A stretch of 64,000 nucleotides of DNA from the NCBI GenBank assembly GCA_027704905.1, contig CM050999.1:10092965-10156964 (forward strand), in the 5' to 3' direction. The position numbers and the translations under genes are program-made. This DNA comes from Muraenolepis orangiensis. Lineage: Eukaryota > Chordata > Actinopteri > Gadiformes > Muraenolepididae. Below the pieces are notes generated by a model, which ran no database searches, was not told where the DNA came from, and was given only the letters and a program-made list of their open reading frames with translations. Position 1 is the stretch's first letter, and every line of letters starts with the position of its first letter. This document shows, in pieces, positions 38,682 to 51,180 of the stretch.

Positions 38682-39396
38682 GTGTGTTACGTACGTTGTA
38701 TGTTCCGTTCCTCGTTACGGTTTGTGTTGTGTTTTGTTTTCCTTTCTGTCTCCCTCTCCTACTGCTTTTCCCCCACTTAACCTCAAGTGGCTGAACTGTC
38801 CTAATCAGCTGCTTATTTAAACCTCCTGCGTTTGTTCGAGTGGCATTTTGGTGTGTGCTTGTGTTGCTTCCTTGAATGCGATCCAATTTTGTTAGAGTCT
38901 GTTCTGTTGTTTGTAGTCCTGCCTGTTGGTAGTCCTGTTTGTTTTGCCAGTCGGTCTTGTACCTCTGTGTAATACCCTGGGGAGGGCGAGGTAGTTTGCA
39001 GGTAAGATGCCCATGGGCCTACATTTTACATCACGCAGGTATTCTTTGCATAGATACACTAGGTAAGATTCCCCAGGCGGGTACCACCTCATGTATTTAT
39101 TGGGACTAGGTCAGGGACAGTTAGTTTAGTGGGGTAAATTGACGCTTAGTAGGTTAAGTAGCGGTAGGGTCAGAATTAGCTTGAGGGGGTTTGTTTTCTT
39201 TGTTTGTTTTGGTACTCGTTTGTTTTGGCGTCCTCCCCAGGCCTAGTTACTGTCCCCAGGTTACATGTTACTTGTGTCTATTTGGCTTGTGGCCTTATCA
39301 TTGTCCGGGTGGGTTATTTCAATTACACTTGACTTATGTAAATAAATCATTGCTAGCATTTTGTTTGGTTGTCAGCCTCGGTTCCTGTCACACCAC
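38682..39396 (+). mobile_element. Possible solo LTR
   Basis: It begins TGTGTTACG and ends CTGTCACA, giving short TGTG...CACA inverted ends. It has a TATA-like TTATTTAAACC (38813-38823) and AATAAA (39341-39346) in the usual LTR order. No adjacent internal region or clear target duplication is seen, so a solo LTR is a guess. Confidence 0.4.
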
Positions 39397-39539
39397 GACC
39401 TCACTAGCTATATGCATGACAACACGTAACACTGTGGAACACAACAAAGAAAGGACAGCTCCTCCAATAGTTCTTAGAACTATGGAAAGGTTCCTGTCGT
39501 CCAAAAACACCAAAACAAATTTGTAATGTCAAACATTTG

Positions 39540-40505
39540 AATGCGATCCTTTGTATATATGTCGTCATCCTCCTCCCAACCCACATTCTCATTATCATAT
39601 TCATCATCATCATCATTGCCTGGAAATGTAATAAACCAATCCACAACCCTCTTTAGATATGATTAAGAGCTTGTGGTCCAGGACGGTTGTTTGGCAGTCC
39701 GTTTTAGCAGTAAACTTTACGAGAGGGGAGAGTTGTTTTTCTCTCAGAAGGAGGAATGAGTGCTTCCTAGAAAACCATCTTGAATCTTATAGACGTTCAT
39801 TGTTGATTTCAGGTCCAGGTGTTCAGAGCTGGGGGAAACAGCGTTATTATTGTTATGGGTTGACTGGGGTGTCTGTGCGGGCAAACCACCAGATGTCAGT
39901 ATTGAACTATAAACGGCCTTTAAAGAACAGATAAAGTTCTTACGGACTTTTTTATTTGAAGCATGCCGTGGGTTCAGGCTGTCATTATTAATCATCACTT
40001 TAGTGTTTACCTATATTCAACAACAAATGATTTCCTCCTGTGCCGTTGTACAATATAGGATCTTTCTTTTGTAGCCTATTACACACACATATACATACAC
40101 GCACGCACGCACACACACACACACGCACGCGTGCACACGCTCACTGACACACAAACACACATGTGAAAAGCTATCAGATGCAGAAAGCGCCACCAATTTG
40201 ACGCCAGAGGTCTTTAATCTTTATTGAAAGATCATATATAAACACGCCATTAGTGTTTAATTCGTACCCTACCATTTAGTGTTCAATTCAGTAGGCTAGT
40301 TGACATGTGGGCGCCCTCTGGAGTCCACGGTTTACCACGGCTACAACTGTGGATGTGAAAACAGTGCAGAACATGTTTTTGGTTGAACGAGGCTTTGTGA
40401 TAAACCAATCACAATACCGTGGCATTACTCGGACCGAAACAGAATTCCATATTAAAAGTTGGTTCATTTCGAATGAGCTACCTGCAGCAAAACACTACTC
40501 AAATA
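39540..40505. other. Intergenic, no gene seen
   Basis: A short CAT-rich patch (39565-39617) and an imperfect (CA)n (40081-40135). No supported gene. Confidence 0.5.
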
Positions 40506-40514
40506 ATAGTGATT

Positions 40515-40600
40515 TAGGCGGGACGTGAACCCGAGACGCACAAAAGTAATCTCAGATTACAAGCTCTGTGCGCTAACTATTTTACCATCTACTCTGACTA
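40515..40600 (-). repeat. tRNA-like remnant or SINE head (minus)
   Basis: The minus strand reads ATAGTTAGCGCACAGAGCTT, then GTAATCTGAGATTAC, then GTCTCGGGTTCACGTCCCGC. The order resembles a D-arm, an anticodon region and a B box (GGTTCACGTCC). The acceptor stem does not pair and the T-stem is poor, so it is a decayed tRNA-derived sequence rather than a working gene. Confidence 0.45.
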
Positions 40601-40859
40601 CAGAACATACAAAGAAAATAATATACATATTATATACACAATATACAAATATTAAAATGAGAATATCATTTGTGTGTGATGCTGGCCGGTATCCTTCAGG
40701 TGGGGGTCACAGCGGCACACTGGAAAACAGAAGCAGACTGCTGTATGGTTAGATGGGGTAGGGTGGACATGGAACATGTGGAGAACCTCTAGTCTATTAC
40801 CTATCAACAGCAGGGGTAGGCTAGTGCTGGCTAACGGGTCGATTTAGCTGTAACGAGAG

Positions 40860-42320
40860 CTGAGGGCACTCCTAGGCGCCAAACGACAATGTAAAAAGGT
40901 AGGTTTTAAGTTATGATTTAAATATTTCAACAGAGTCTGCTTCCCTGATTACAGGTGGCAGACTGTTGCACAAATAGGGCCCTCGGTAGGAGAACTCTAT
41001 TCCCTGCTCATTTCTTTCTTGTAATGACTTTTGGGATTGATGGAAGGTCGGCTCCTGAAGGCCAGGGGGGCCGAGAAGGACAATGGGGAACAGAAAGGTC
41101 CTTGTATGATGGTGCTAATCATTGTACGATTTGATAAGTAAGTAGTAGTACCTTGAAATCTGGCATTAACTGGAAGCCAGTGGAGGAAAGAATTGGAGTA
41201 ATGTGGTCAAATTGTGTAGTCCTTGTCAAGCAGCAACGTTCTGCACAAGCTGGAGGCTTTTCGTAGCGTAGAGTTCGGTAACCCAGAGAACAGTGCATAA
41301 CAGTAATCTAGTCTAGACAATATAAACGCATGGGTGAGTGTCTCTGCATCTGCGGCAGACAGCATTGGTCTAATTCTATAAAAAATGCAGTTCTGGTTAT
41401 ACATTTTACATGTTGATCAAAAGATAGCGTCGGGTCAAACAAGACACCAAGATTTTTAACAAAAGAGCTTTGTGTGTGACAGTGTGACATCTTCAAATAG
41501 TGGTAGTGTATAGTAGTCGTGTATAATAGTGGTCGTTGTTGCTTCAGGCCGATGATTATCAGCTCTGTTTATCCTCTGTTAAGCTGCAGGTGGTTTTGGG
41601 ACATCCATCTTTTAATTGCAGTCAGGCAGGATTCAACTTTCTGGATCTGGGAGGAGTCGTTTGACCTGATAGGAATATAGATTTGGGTGTCATCAGCATA
41701 ACAGTGAAAACGTATTCCATAACTGCGAATAATATCACCAAGAGGGAGCATGTAGATTGCAAAGAGCAGAGGACCAAGGACTGACCTTCGGGGAAGACCA
41801 AAGCTTATGTTACAGTGATTCAATTGTGAATCATCACAAAGAACAAATTGTGTCCTATTTTTGAGGTAAGATCTGAACCAGAGAAGAGCCGAGCCTTTGA
41901 TGCCAACATAGTGTTGGAGACGATCAAGGTGTGTCAATGCTGTGGTCGATTGTGTCGAAGGCGGCACTAAGGTCGAGCAGCACCAGCAAGAAGCTTGCAT
42001 TGCTGTCCACGGTAAGGAGAAGATAATTTACTACTCTGGTCACAGCAGTTTCAGTGGAGTAGAAGGTTCTAAACCCAGACTGGAATCGTTCAAATAAGTG
42101 GTTCACCATCAGATGATTGATGGTTTGGTCAGCTACAATTCTTTCCGGGACATTCGAAAGGAAAGGAAGGTTAGAGATGGGCCGATAGTTGCTAAGTACT
42201 TCTGGGTCTAGACCGGGCTTCTTCAGTTGAGGTTTAATCACAGCAGTCTTGGAGGTAGATGGAACTGTTCCAGTAGTCAGGGATAAGTTCATGATGTTGA
42301 GCATAGTAGGCAAAACCATT
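40860..42320 (-). mobile_element. L2-like LINE, decayed RT and 3' region
   Basis: Three minus frames in series. The first (42319-41924) has SNYRPISNLPFLSNVPERIV and LLVLLDLSAAFDTIDHS. The second (42000-41569) has GIKGSALLWFRSYLKNRTQF, GLPRRSVLGPLLFAIYM and the active-site FHCYADDTQIYIPI. The third and fourth (41496-41207) have FVKNLGVLFDPTLSFDQHVK and ETLTHAFILSRLDYCYALF. Frameshifts separate them, and the usual PQGSVLG is changed to PRRSVLG. No endonuclease region is present, so the copy is 5'-truncated. The 3' UTR reaches about 40860. Confidence 0.8.
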
Positions 42321-42329
42321 GGGAAAATG

Positions 42330-43530
42330 TCTCTAATAACCTTTCAGGGGAGAGGGTTCATCCAAGGAGATTGTGCTGGACTGCAGGAAGGTTGCTTCAG
42401 GAGGGACACCTAGTGCCTCTCTTGCATGATGTTCAGGATGATGGGTAGGGGAAGCATGTGGTTGTATTTGCGTCATGCTTCTTTACAGTGTGTCAAACTG
42501 AAACTTAGGGTTGTTCTTGTTCAAGTTGATAACAATTGAGAAGTAGGCGTTCCTAGAAGTAGTTAATGCAGCTTTATAGGCTGTCATGCCATGCAAGATG
42601 AAAGACTTCAAGTTTCATTGAGCACCATTTGCCTTCTAGTCTTCTCAAAAAAGGTGTTCGGGGACCCTTTGGGCGGCGTTCTGGACGGCGTTCTGGAGGC
42701 GTTCTTTTTGCAGTTTAGACAGCGTTTTGGCAGTTTGGACAGAGTTCTGGACGGCGTTTGTCACATTTAACGCGTCAAATGAGTGGCGCTTTCTGCACCA
42801 CTGCAGGGCTTTACATACTCGACACACGTTGTGAAAACACACATACTGGTTGGCTTGATACCACGTCGCCCCCTCCTGGTGACTTGTGGGGTTCCTTCGT
42901 CTAGGGACTTCTGATCACGCAAGATAAATCCTGTGATGTGGGACGATAACCGTTCAGATGATAATTCTTAATCATGATCCGTTCAGACGGGGCCCTGGGG
43001 GCAGAATTTTAGCCTAACCCTTGTGGGTAAGGACAATGTGATCAACAACTAAAATATTTGGACAGCACTCCGATGTTAAAGTTTTAATATCACCACAGGG
43101 ACGTTCCGGGCAAGACGTTCTTATTCAGCGTATATTCTGGGAATTGTATAATAGATTTTACGCAGATGGGGTTATTTAAAGGTCTTGTGATGTAGGACAC
43201 AACAAGACATAACAAACCAAAGAGACGCAACAACAACAACGCAAATTAAATGCACTTCATAAGAAACCAGCAAATGGAATGTCCTCATTCGTCCCAAGGG
43301 TAAAGAAGTGTCTCCAACGCCTCCCTATAGAGGACTTGTTCCCCATCACCAGCCCTCTGCAGCCACTTCACTCTCCCTCAGCGCTAATGCACTTCCGTCT
43401 GTGGCTAGGACTAATAAAGTGCCGATAGCCACCCGTGATTTATCACCATAGGACAAGGCTGACAAATAACTCATTAATACATCTAAATTTAAGAGTTCCT
43501 AAGGACCTGCAGACTCAGCGTTTCTTCTCT
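42330..43530. other. Intergenic, no gene seen
   Basis: A small local repeat of GGCGTTCTGGACGGCGTTCT (42672-42700) and related CAGTTTAGACAGCGTTTTGG and CAGTTTGGACAGAGTTCTGG units. No gene is supported. Confidence 0.5.
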
Positions 43531-43538
43531 CCTCTTCT

Positions 43539-43676
<138 letters not shown>

Positions 43677-43884
43677 CTGTATGTCTCTAGTCTCTATCAC
43701 TCCTTTGGTGTGTGTTAATTCCATCTGTGAGGGTTGCCAGGTTTTGTTGATTGTTATTTAATTAATAATTTAAATTATTCAAATTGCGCCAATGCGTATG
43801 ATAGATGTTTTTATCTTCAAGCTTAACTACTAGTAACTACTTACTACTAACTACTAACTCACTCATATTTGTAAGGTCAGCCAG

Positions 43885-44575
43885 TTGTTACAGCCGTTTG
43901 CAGTCAGTAAAACCATTCGACAGGACAGTCAGTAAAACCATTCGACAGGACAGTCAGTAAAACCATTCGACAGGACAGTCAGTAAAACCATTCGACAGGA
44001 CAGTCAGAAAATACATTCGACAGGACAGTCAGAAAGACCATTAGACAGGACAGTCAGAAAATACATTCGACATAACAGTCAGAAAGACCATTAGACATAC
44101 CAGTCAGTGAAACCATTCAACGTAACAGTCAGTTAAATCATTTGACATAATAGTCAGTTAAAACATTTCACATAACAGTCAGTAAAACCATTCGACATAA
44201 CAGTCAGTAAAACCATTCAGCATAACAGTCAGTAAAACCATTTGACATAACAGTCAGTAAAACCATTCAGCATAACAGTCAGTAAAACCATTCAGCATAA
44301 CAGTCAGTAAAACCATTCAGCATAACAGTCAGTAAAACCATTTGACATAACTGTTAGTAAAACCATTTAACATAAGAGTCAGTAAAACCATTCAGCATAA
44401 CAGTCAGTAAAACCATTTGACATAACTGTTAGTAAAACCATTTAACATAAGTGTCAATAAAACCATTCAGCATAACAGTCAGTAAAACCATTTGACACAA
44501 CTGTTAGTAACACCATTTAACATAAGAGTCAGTAAAACCATTCAGCATAACAGTCAGTAAAACCACTTGAATATG
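43885..44575. repeat. 25-bp minisatellite
   Basis: About 27 units of CATAACAGTCAGTAAAACCA plus TTCAG. The left end has a homogeneous AGGACAG variant and the right end TTTGACA and GTTAGTAA variants. There is no spacer diversity, so it is not CRISPR-like. Confidence 0.95.
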
Positions 44576-44775
44576 ATCCTGTTTTTGGGGGTTTCAGGAA
44601 GTGGTCTCCTAGCAACCAGCTGGAGGTTGCGCGGGGACCCCACAGGGAGCACTGAGTCGAGGTGAGAGGTTCTGTTTAGTCCTTCTCCCGGGAAATGTGG
44701 GCTACTAAACCGGAAAATACGGCTTTCATCCGCTGCCGTGACTCGTCAGTCTGAGAAGACGAGACTTTATGGAGC

Positions 44776-45116
<341 letters not shown>

Positions 45117-45566
45117 ATGTGTGTGTATGTGGTATATGTGTGTGCTTGTGTGTGTGTGTGCATGCATGTGTTTGTGTGTGTGCATGCGTGTTTGCATGCG
45201 TGTGTGTGTGTGAATGTGCACAGGCGTGTGTGAGTGTGTGCGTGCATGTGTGAACGCTTGTGTGTGTGTGTGTGTGTGTGTGTGCATGCGCATTTGTGTG
45301 TGTGTGTTTGTGTGTGTGTGTTTGTGTGTGTGTAGGAGAGCTTAGTCTCACTAACGTCTGGCGGATGACTTCTGCTCCTTCATCACCTCCACCACACCAC
45401 CACCACCATCACACCACAACCACCACCACCATTACACCTCCATCACCTCCATCACACCACAACCACCACCACCATCACACCACAACCACCACCACCATCA
45501 CCACATTACACCTCCATCACCACCATCACAGCTCAGCAGGGAGCCACATCTGGCCACATTCTGCCC

Positions 45567-46055
45567 AGCAGCAGAACATTACTGGAACATTACTGGAACA
45601 TTACTGGAACATTACTGGAACATTACTAGAACATTACTGGAACATTACTAGAACATTACTGGAACATTACTGGAACATTACTAGAACATTACTGGAACAT
45701 TACTAGAACATTACTGGAACATTACTGGAACATTACTAGAACATTACTAGAACATTACTGGAACATTACTGGACTATTACTAGAACATTACTGGAACATT
45801 ACTAGAACATTACTAGAATATTACTGGAATATTACTGGACTATTACTAGAATATTACTGGAACATTACTGGAACATTACTAAAACATTACTGGAATATTA
45901 CTAGAATATTACTGGAATATTACTGGACTATTACTAGAATATTACTGGAACATTACTGGAACATTACTAAAACATGACTGGAATATTACTAGAATATTAC
46001 TAGAATATTACTGGAACATAACTCGAACATTACTAAAACATGACTGGAACAGTAG
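45567..46055. repeat. 11-bp minisatellite (GGAACATTACT)n
   Basis: About 44 units with variants AGAACATTACT, GGAATATTACT and GGACTATTACT. It is preceded by a CCACCACCATCAC-rich tract (45385-45530). Confidence 0.95.
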
Positions 46056-46059
46056 AGCA

Positions 46060-46560
46060 CTGCATAGCTGCCATATTCCATAGCATCATACACCCGTGTC
46101 ATGCTGCAGCATGGATACAACCACACCGATATCCGGAATTCCTCGTCTTTGCACAATTCTGGGATGAATCTGGGATTCATAAAGATCTCATATAATATGT
46201 AATTAGGTATCTCCACTGTTCATCACATCAGCATGTCGTGTAATAATATTCCTAATTCATTTTAAAAAGGCAGAAAATGTACGCTTTAAATGTTTTATGT
46301 TTGCTGTTTGGTGTTATCTTACTAACCATTAGTGAAGCTCAAGAGATTTAAAAAAAAGTAATAAACGCTAAAGTAAAAATAGAAGAAAAAATGCAAGTGG
46401 GAGCACATCAATTGATGCATGATACTCTAGTTGTCAGCCCTACCTACCTGCTCCTTAAGGGCATCAGACGCTGGTTGATGACTAAATAAATAAAGTAAAT
46501 ACATTGTTTACACCCATCCTTTGCTGCCTTTTGCTGTCCTTTGCTGCCTTTGCAGGATTC
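46060..46560. other. Intergenic, no gene seen
   Basis: One isolated CCTACCTGCTCCTTAAGG at 46445-46462 matches the core of the trpc4 intron minisatellites. Nothing else is supported. Confidence 0.45.
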
Positions 46561-46608
46561 TCTCACTCTTTCTCTCACTCTCTCTCTCTTTCTCTCTTTC
46601 TCTTTCTT

Positions 46609-46740
<132 letters not shown>

Positions 46741-47059
46741 ATCACTCCTTCTCCTCTCTCGCTCTCTCTTTCTCATCACTCCTTCTCATCTCTCTTTTTT
46801 GAAACATGGTAACTCTCGGTAAACAACACAATATAATTATAATATAATTATACTATAATCACATACAAACAAAAACAAATAACACAGTGGAATTAAGATG
46901 ATCGTATTTATACATCTTTTTTATTTATTGTCATTATTAAAGCAGAAAGCCCTCTGATTGGTGGAAGCGGCCGGCAGGTTGCTGGGCAGGTAAGCAGGTT
47001 TCCTGGTGGAGCAGGTGTAGCGCGAAGGGGCTGAGTCAGCATTAGATGATGGATGTGAC

Positions 47060-47550
47060 CGGAGCTCCCCTCTAAATCACATATTAAAGACACAGACACA
47101 GGTCACTAAACAGCTCTAAATCATCTCTTAAAGACACAGACACAGGTGTTAGAGACAGGTCATTATCCAGCTCTAAATCACCTCTTAAAGACACAGACAG
47201 GTGTTACAGACAGGTGTTTAAACAGATCTAAATCATCTCTTAAAGACACAGACACAGGTGTTAGAGACAGGTCATTATCCAGCTCTAAATCACCTCTTAA
47301 AGACACAGACAGGTGTTACAGACAGGTGTTTAAACAGATCTAAATCACCTCTTAAAGACACAGACAGGTGTTACAGAAAGGTGTTTAAACAGATCTAAAT
47401 CACCTCTTAAAGACACAGACACAGGTGTCACAGACTGGTGTTTAAACAGATCTAAATCACCTCTTAAAGACACAGACACAGGTGTTACAGACAGGTGTTT
47501 AAACAGATCTAAATCACCTCTTAAAGACACAGACACAGGTGTTAGAGACA
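47060..47550. repeat. About 57-bp minisatellite
   Basis: Eight to nine units of CTAAATCACCTCTTAAAGAC plus ACAGACACAGGTGTTACAGA and CAGGTGTTTAAACAGAT. Two alternating unit types (GGTCATTATCCAG and GGTGTTTAAACAG) occur. Confidence 0.92.
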
Positions 47551-47741
47551 GGTCATTGACCCAGAGTCCTTCAGCTGGGACTCAAAACACCCTTAGTGCA
47601 TGGGGTTTTTAATAACAATATTAGTAATACTAATTTGTTGCATTTATTAGTTTTCCAGACTTGCTTTCAAGCTATACATGTACATTTAAAGTGTGCATAT
47701 GTGTGTGTCCGTGAATGTGCGTGCACGTTTTTAGTTTGTTT

Positions 47742-47767
47742 TAGTGTGTGTGTGTGTGTGTGTGTGC

Positions 47768-47838
<71 letters not shown>

Positions 47839-48075
47839 AGTGTGTGTGTCCGCTACTTGTCTATTCTATAGTGTTATCTGTATAGCTGTATAGTCTTCTA
47901 TCTCGAGTGAGTTTCTGCTGTGTTATCGGGCTTCCCAGCAGAGCGTTCCAATGCACACACATACACACGCACACACACATACGCACACACACACGCACAT
48001 GCACACGCACACACGCGCACACGCACACGCACACACATGCACAAATGCACTCACTTACACACACACGCGCACACA

Positions 48076-48171
<96 letters not shown>
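47742..48171. repeat. (TG)n then (CA)n microsatellites in opposite orientation
   Basis: TG at 47742-47836; degenerate CA from 47952; pure CA at 48079-48171. The opposed orientation would allow a TG/CA hairpin across about 240 bp. Confidence 0.93.
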
Positions 48172-48172
<1 letters not shown>

Positions 48173-48336
48173 CCGGGATGGAGAATTAAACCTGCTCCTT
48201 CTTCTCCTCACACAGATTGTCTTGAGTTGTGTTGTGTGAAATGACTCCGGGAGCCTGAGACCAAACCTCATTGATTCTGTTTCTGTCACAGAGCTAAAGA
48301 GGCTTCAGAAGACTGGCTGGTGGAGTACAGAGAGAA

Positions 48337-48960
48337 GAGAGGAGGAGGAGGAGGAGGAGGAGGAGGAGGAGGAGGAGGAGGAGGAGGAGGAGGAGATGGT
48401 GTGAGGAAGAGGGGAAGGGAGTACATTGGTGGAGGAGGAGGAGGAGGAGGAGGAGAGGAGGAGGAGGAGGAGATGGTGTGAGGAAGAGGGGAAGGGAGTA
48501 AATTGGTGGAGGAGGAGGAGAGGAGGAGGGGGATGTGAGAAAGAGGGGAGTTGGGGGGTGAGGAGGAGGATGGGGGGACAGTGTGAGGAAGAGGGTGATT
48601 GGGAGGGAGTGATGAGGAGCAGGGGGAGGAGGGGAGGGTCCGTCAGAGAGCTAATGAGCTGAAATCGTTTTAAATACCGAACCTCAGGGGCCCCTGGGAG
48701 CCTCCCCCTTCCTCCCCCTTCTCCTTCTCATTACTCTCCTTCCCTCTTCACTCCCCTCCTCCACCTTCCTCTCCTCCTATGTCCTCCCCCTTCTCCCCTC
48801 TCCTCCTCTTTCCTCCCCTCTCCTCCCCCCTTCTCACCTCTCCTCCTCCTTCCCTCTCCTCCCCCCTTCTAGCCTCTCCCCCGCCTCCTCCTCCCCTATC
48901 CTCCCCCCTTCTCATCTCTCCTCCTCCCCTATCCTCCCCCCTGCTCTTCCTGCTACAGAC
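48337..48960. repeat. Purine-rich (GGA)n block followed by pyrimidine-rich TCCTCC block
   Basis: 48337-48600 is almost all G and A on the plus strand; 48698-48955 is almost all C and T. The two are roughly complementary. The intervening 100 bp has no gene. Confidence 0.92.
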
Positions 48961-49061
48961 CAGACAGGTTGACATGTGATAAACACGCAGGCCCCGCAGG
49001 GAGAGATGGTTAGCAGAAACATGTCAATCAGGGGGAGATATGGGGGGGATAGGCGGGAGGA

Positions 49062-49206
<145 letters not shown>

Positions 49207-49365
49207 ATCTTTGCAGAACTGTCGATTTCAAAGCACACCAAGGAAAATGATAATCTCGTTCATTTAAGATTGTCTGGTTAATTAACAAGAAACCAGATGA
49301 CATGAAGTCAATACAAGCAGATACTAAACATGATAACTCCTTGGTAACACACACACGTCTGGTTA

Positions 49366-49417
<52 letters not shown>

Positions 49418-49504
49418 TGTTTAGAAGACCTGATCACCAGTGATGATGTCATCCCCCAGTACAGCCCCTCAGGGTGAGCCCTGCCTCTCTGAACAGCTTA
49501 GAAC

Positions 49505-50110
49505 CAGAACTCTGCTCTACCCTCTACTCTCTACTCTCTATCCTCTATCCTCTACCCTCTACTCTCTACCCTCTATCCTCTACTCTCTATCCTCTACTCT
49601 CTACTCTACCCTCTACTCTACCCTCTACTCTCTACCCTCTACTCTCTACCCTCTACCCTCTACTCTCTATCCTCTACTCTACCCTCTACTCTCTACCCTC
49701 TACTCTCTACCCTCTACTCTCTACCCTCTACCCTCTACTCTCTACCCTCTACTCTCTACCCTCTACCCTCTACCCTCTACTCTCCACTCTCTGCTCTCTA
49801 CCCTCTACTCTCTACCCTCTACTCTCTACCCTCTACCCTCTACCCTCTACTCTCTACTCTACTCACTGCTCTACTGTGTACTATATTCTCTACTCTACCC
49901 TCTACTCTACTCTCTGCTCTACTGTGTACTATATTCTCTACTCTACCCTCTACTCTACCCTCTACCCTCTACTCTCTACTCTGCTCTCTACCCTCTACTC
50001 TCTGCTCTACTCTCTGCTCTACTGTGTACTATATTCTCTACTCTACTCTCTACTCTCTGCTCTACTGTGTACTATATTCTCTACTCTACTCTCTACTCTC
50101 TGCTCTAGTC
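49505..50110. repeat. CTCTACTCTACC-type minisatellite
   Basis: About 600 bp of degenerate CTCTAYYCTCTAC units with a higher-order insertion (TGCTCTACTGTGTACTATAT) repeated four times after 49870. The long open frames are artefacts. Confidence 0.93.
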
Positions 50111-51034
50111 TCTGCTCTGGTTAGGTTCCTGAGGGGAGTCCATAGAGGTTTAGGGATCAGAGCCTCAATGTCAATGGTCCTCTGGGACTCCCTCAGGGCC
50201 CCCACAGTCACACACATATCTGCACTGAACACCATATTAAAACCTCCCATTTAAGTGGAGCTTTCTTCTGAATAACCTCTCAAATGTTGATGTATCCACT
50301 CACACACACACTCTTTGATTGTTGTGTTCTTGTTGTTTCCTTGTTAACTGTAGTTTTGTACAGACACAACTAAAGTTAGTTTGATTGATTGGAAGCACTA
50401 GCGCTACGGCGGCAATTTTCATTTTACCAACTTTACCGCTTGTTGGTATTGCCAGTAAATCTTAAACCGCCAGTTTTGTTATAAAAAATAAAAAAAAACC
50501 TCTGTTTAAGATTACAATTTCAGTGTGTCTTCTTTCCCCGACGTTGTTCTTACGACTCACTGAACTGCCGTCTCTGTCATCAGGGTCCACGTTAGAGCCA
50601 TAGCGTGTATATATAAAGGGTATATTTAAACTATATATCTATGCTGTCATGCTGAGTTCGAGAGGCTCCCCCCCCCCCTGAGAGCCGTGTCCGAGCATCC
50701 CTCGCTGGGCGGGAGATCTTCTGTGGAACCGCAGACAGACTGATTGTACCCAGGAGCTACAGGCCCAGATGCGGCGTATGAAATGTACTTTATTGCTCCC
50801 AGGTGGGACGTTCTGCTGTCTCGGCAGAACCTACAACACAGTAGTAGAAACGACGAAGAGATTACAATGGTTTAATTTAAGAGCGGTATAAAACGGTATA
50901 AACAAATACATACAGAATCATACAGTTGAAAGGTTAGGCCATTAGGCCTATACGTAAATGCGTGACGTCTACCCATGGGCGGTAGAGGGGTACACGGTTC
51001 TGGTCCATGGGTGGTAATGATCCGCTCATCACGC
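50111..51034. other. Intergenic, no gene seen
   Basis: A possible dispersed-repeat end lies at about 50780-50840 (ATGTACTTTATTGCTCCCAG). No supported gene. Confidence 0.45.
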
Positions 51035-51041
51035 TGTTCAG

Positions 51042-51135
51042 CTCCTTCGTCATCATCGTCATCATCATCCTCATCATCATCATCATCCTCGTCATCATCG
51101 TCGTCGTCGTCGTCGTCGTCATCCTCATCATCATG
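51042..51135. repeat. (CAT/CGT)n trinucleotide tract
   Basis: Repeats of ATCATC and GTCGTC just left of the hAT transposon. Confidence 0.9.
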
Positions 51136-51180
51136 TAGACAGGATGCAAACCAACCACGTGTCTTTAGGTGTCTCTATAC

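Noticed and set aside
40515..40600. Functional tRNA gene on the minus strand
   Set aside because: T-stem and acceptor pairing are poor; treated as a decayed tRNA-derived sequence.
43885..44575. CRISPR-like regular spacing of a 25-bp repeat
   Set aside because: There are no unique spacers between units, no palindromic repeat and the context is eukaryotic; it is a minisatellite.
45365..45530. Histidine-rich coding region (CCACCACCATCAC)
   Set aside because: Trinucleotide repeat with no exon signals or conserved neighbours.
49440..50124. Two 220-codon frames of LYSLPSTLYPL repeats
   Set aside because: They are translation of the CTCTACTCTACC minisatellite.
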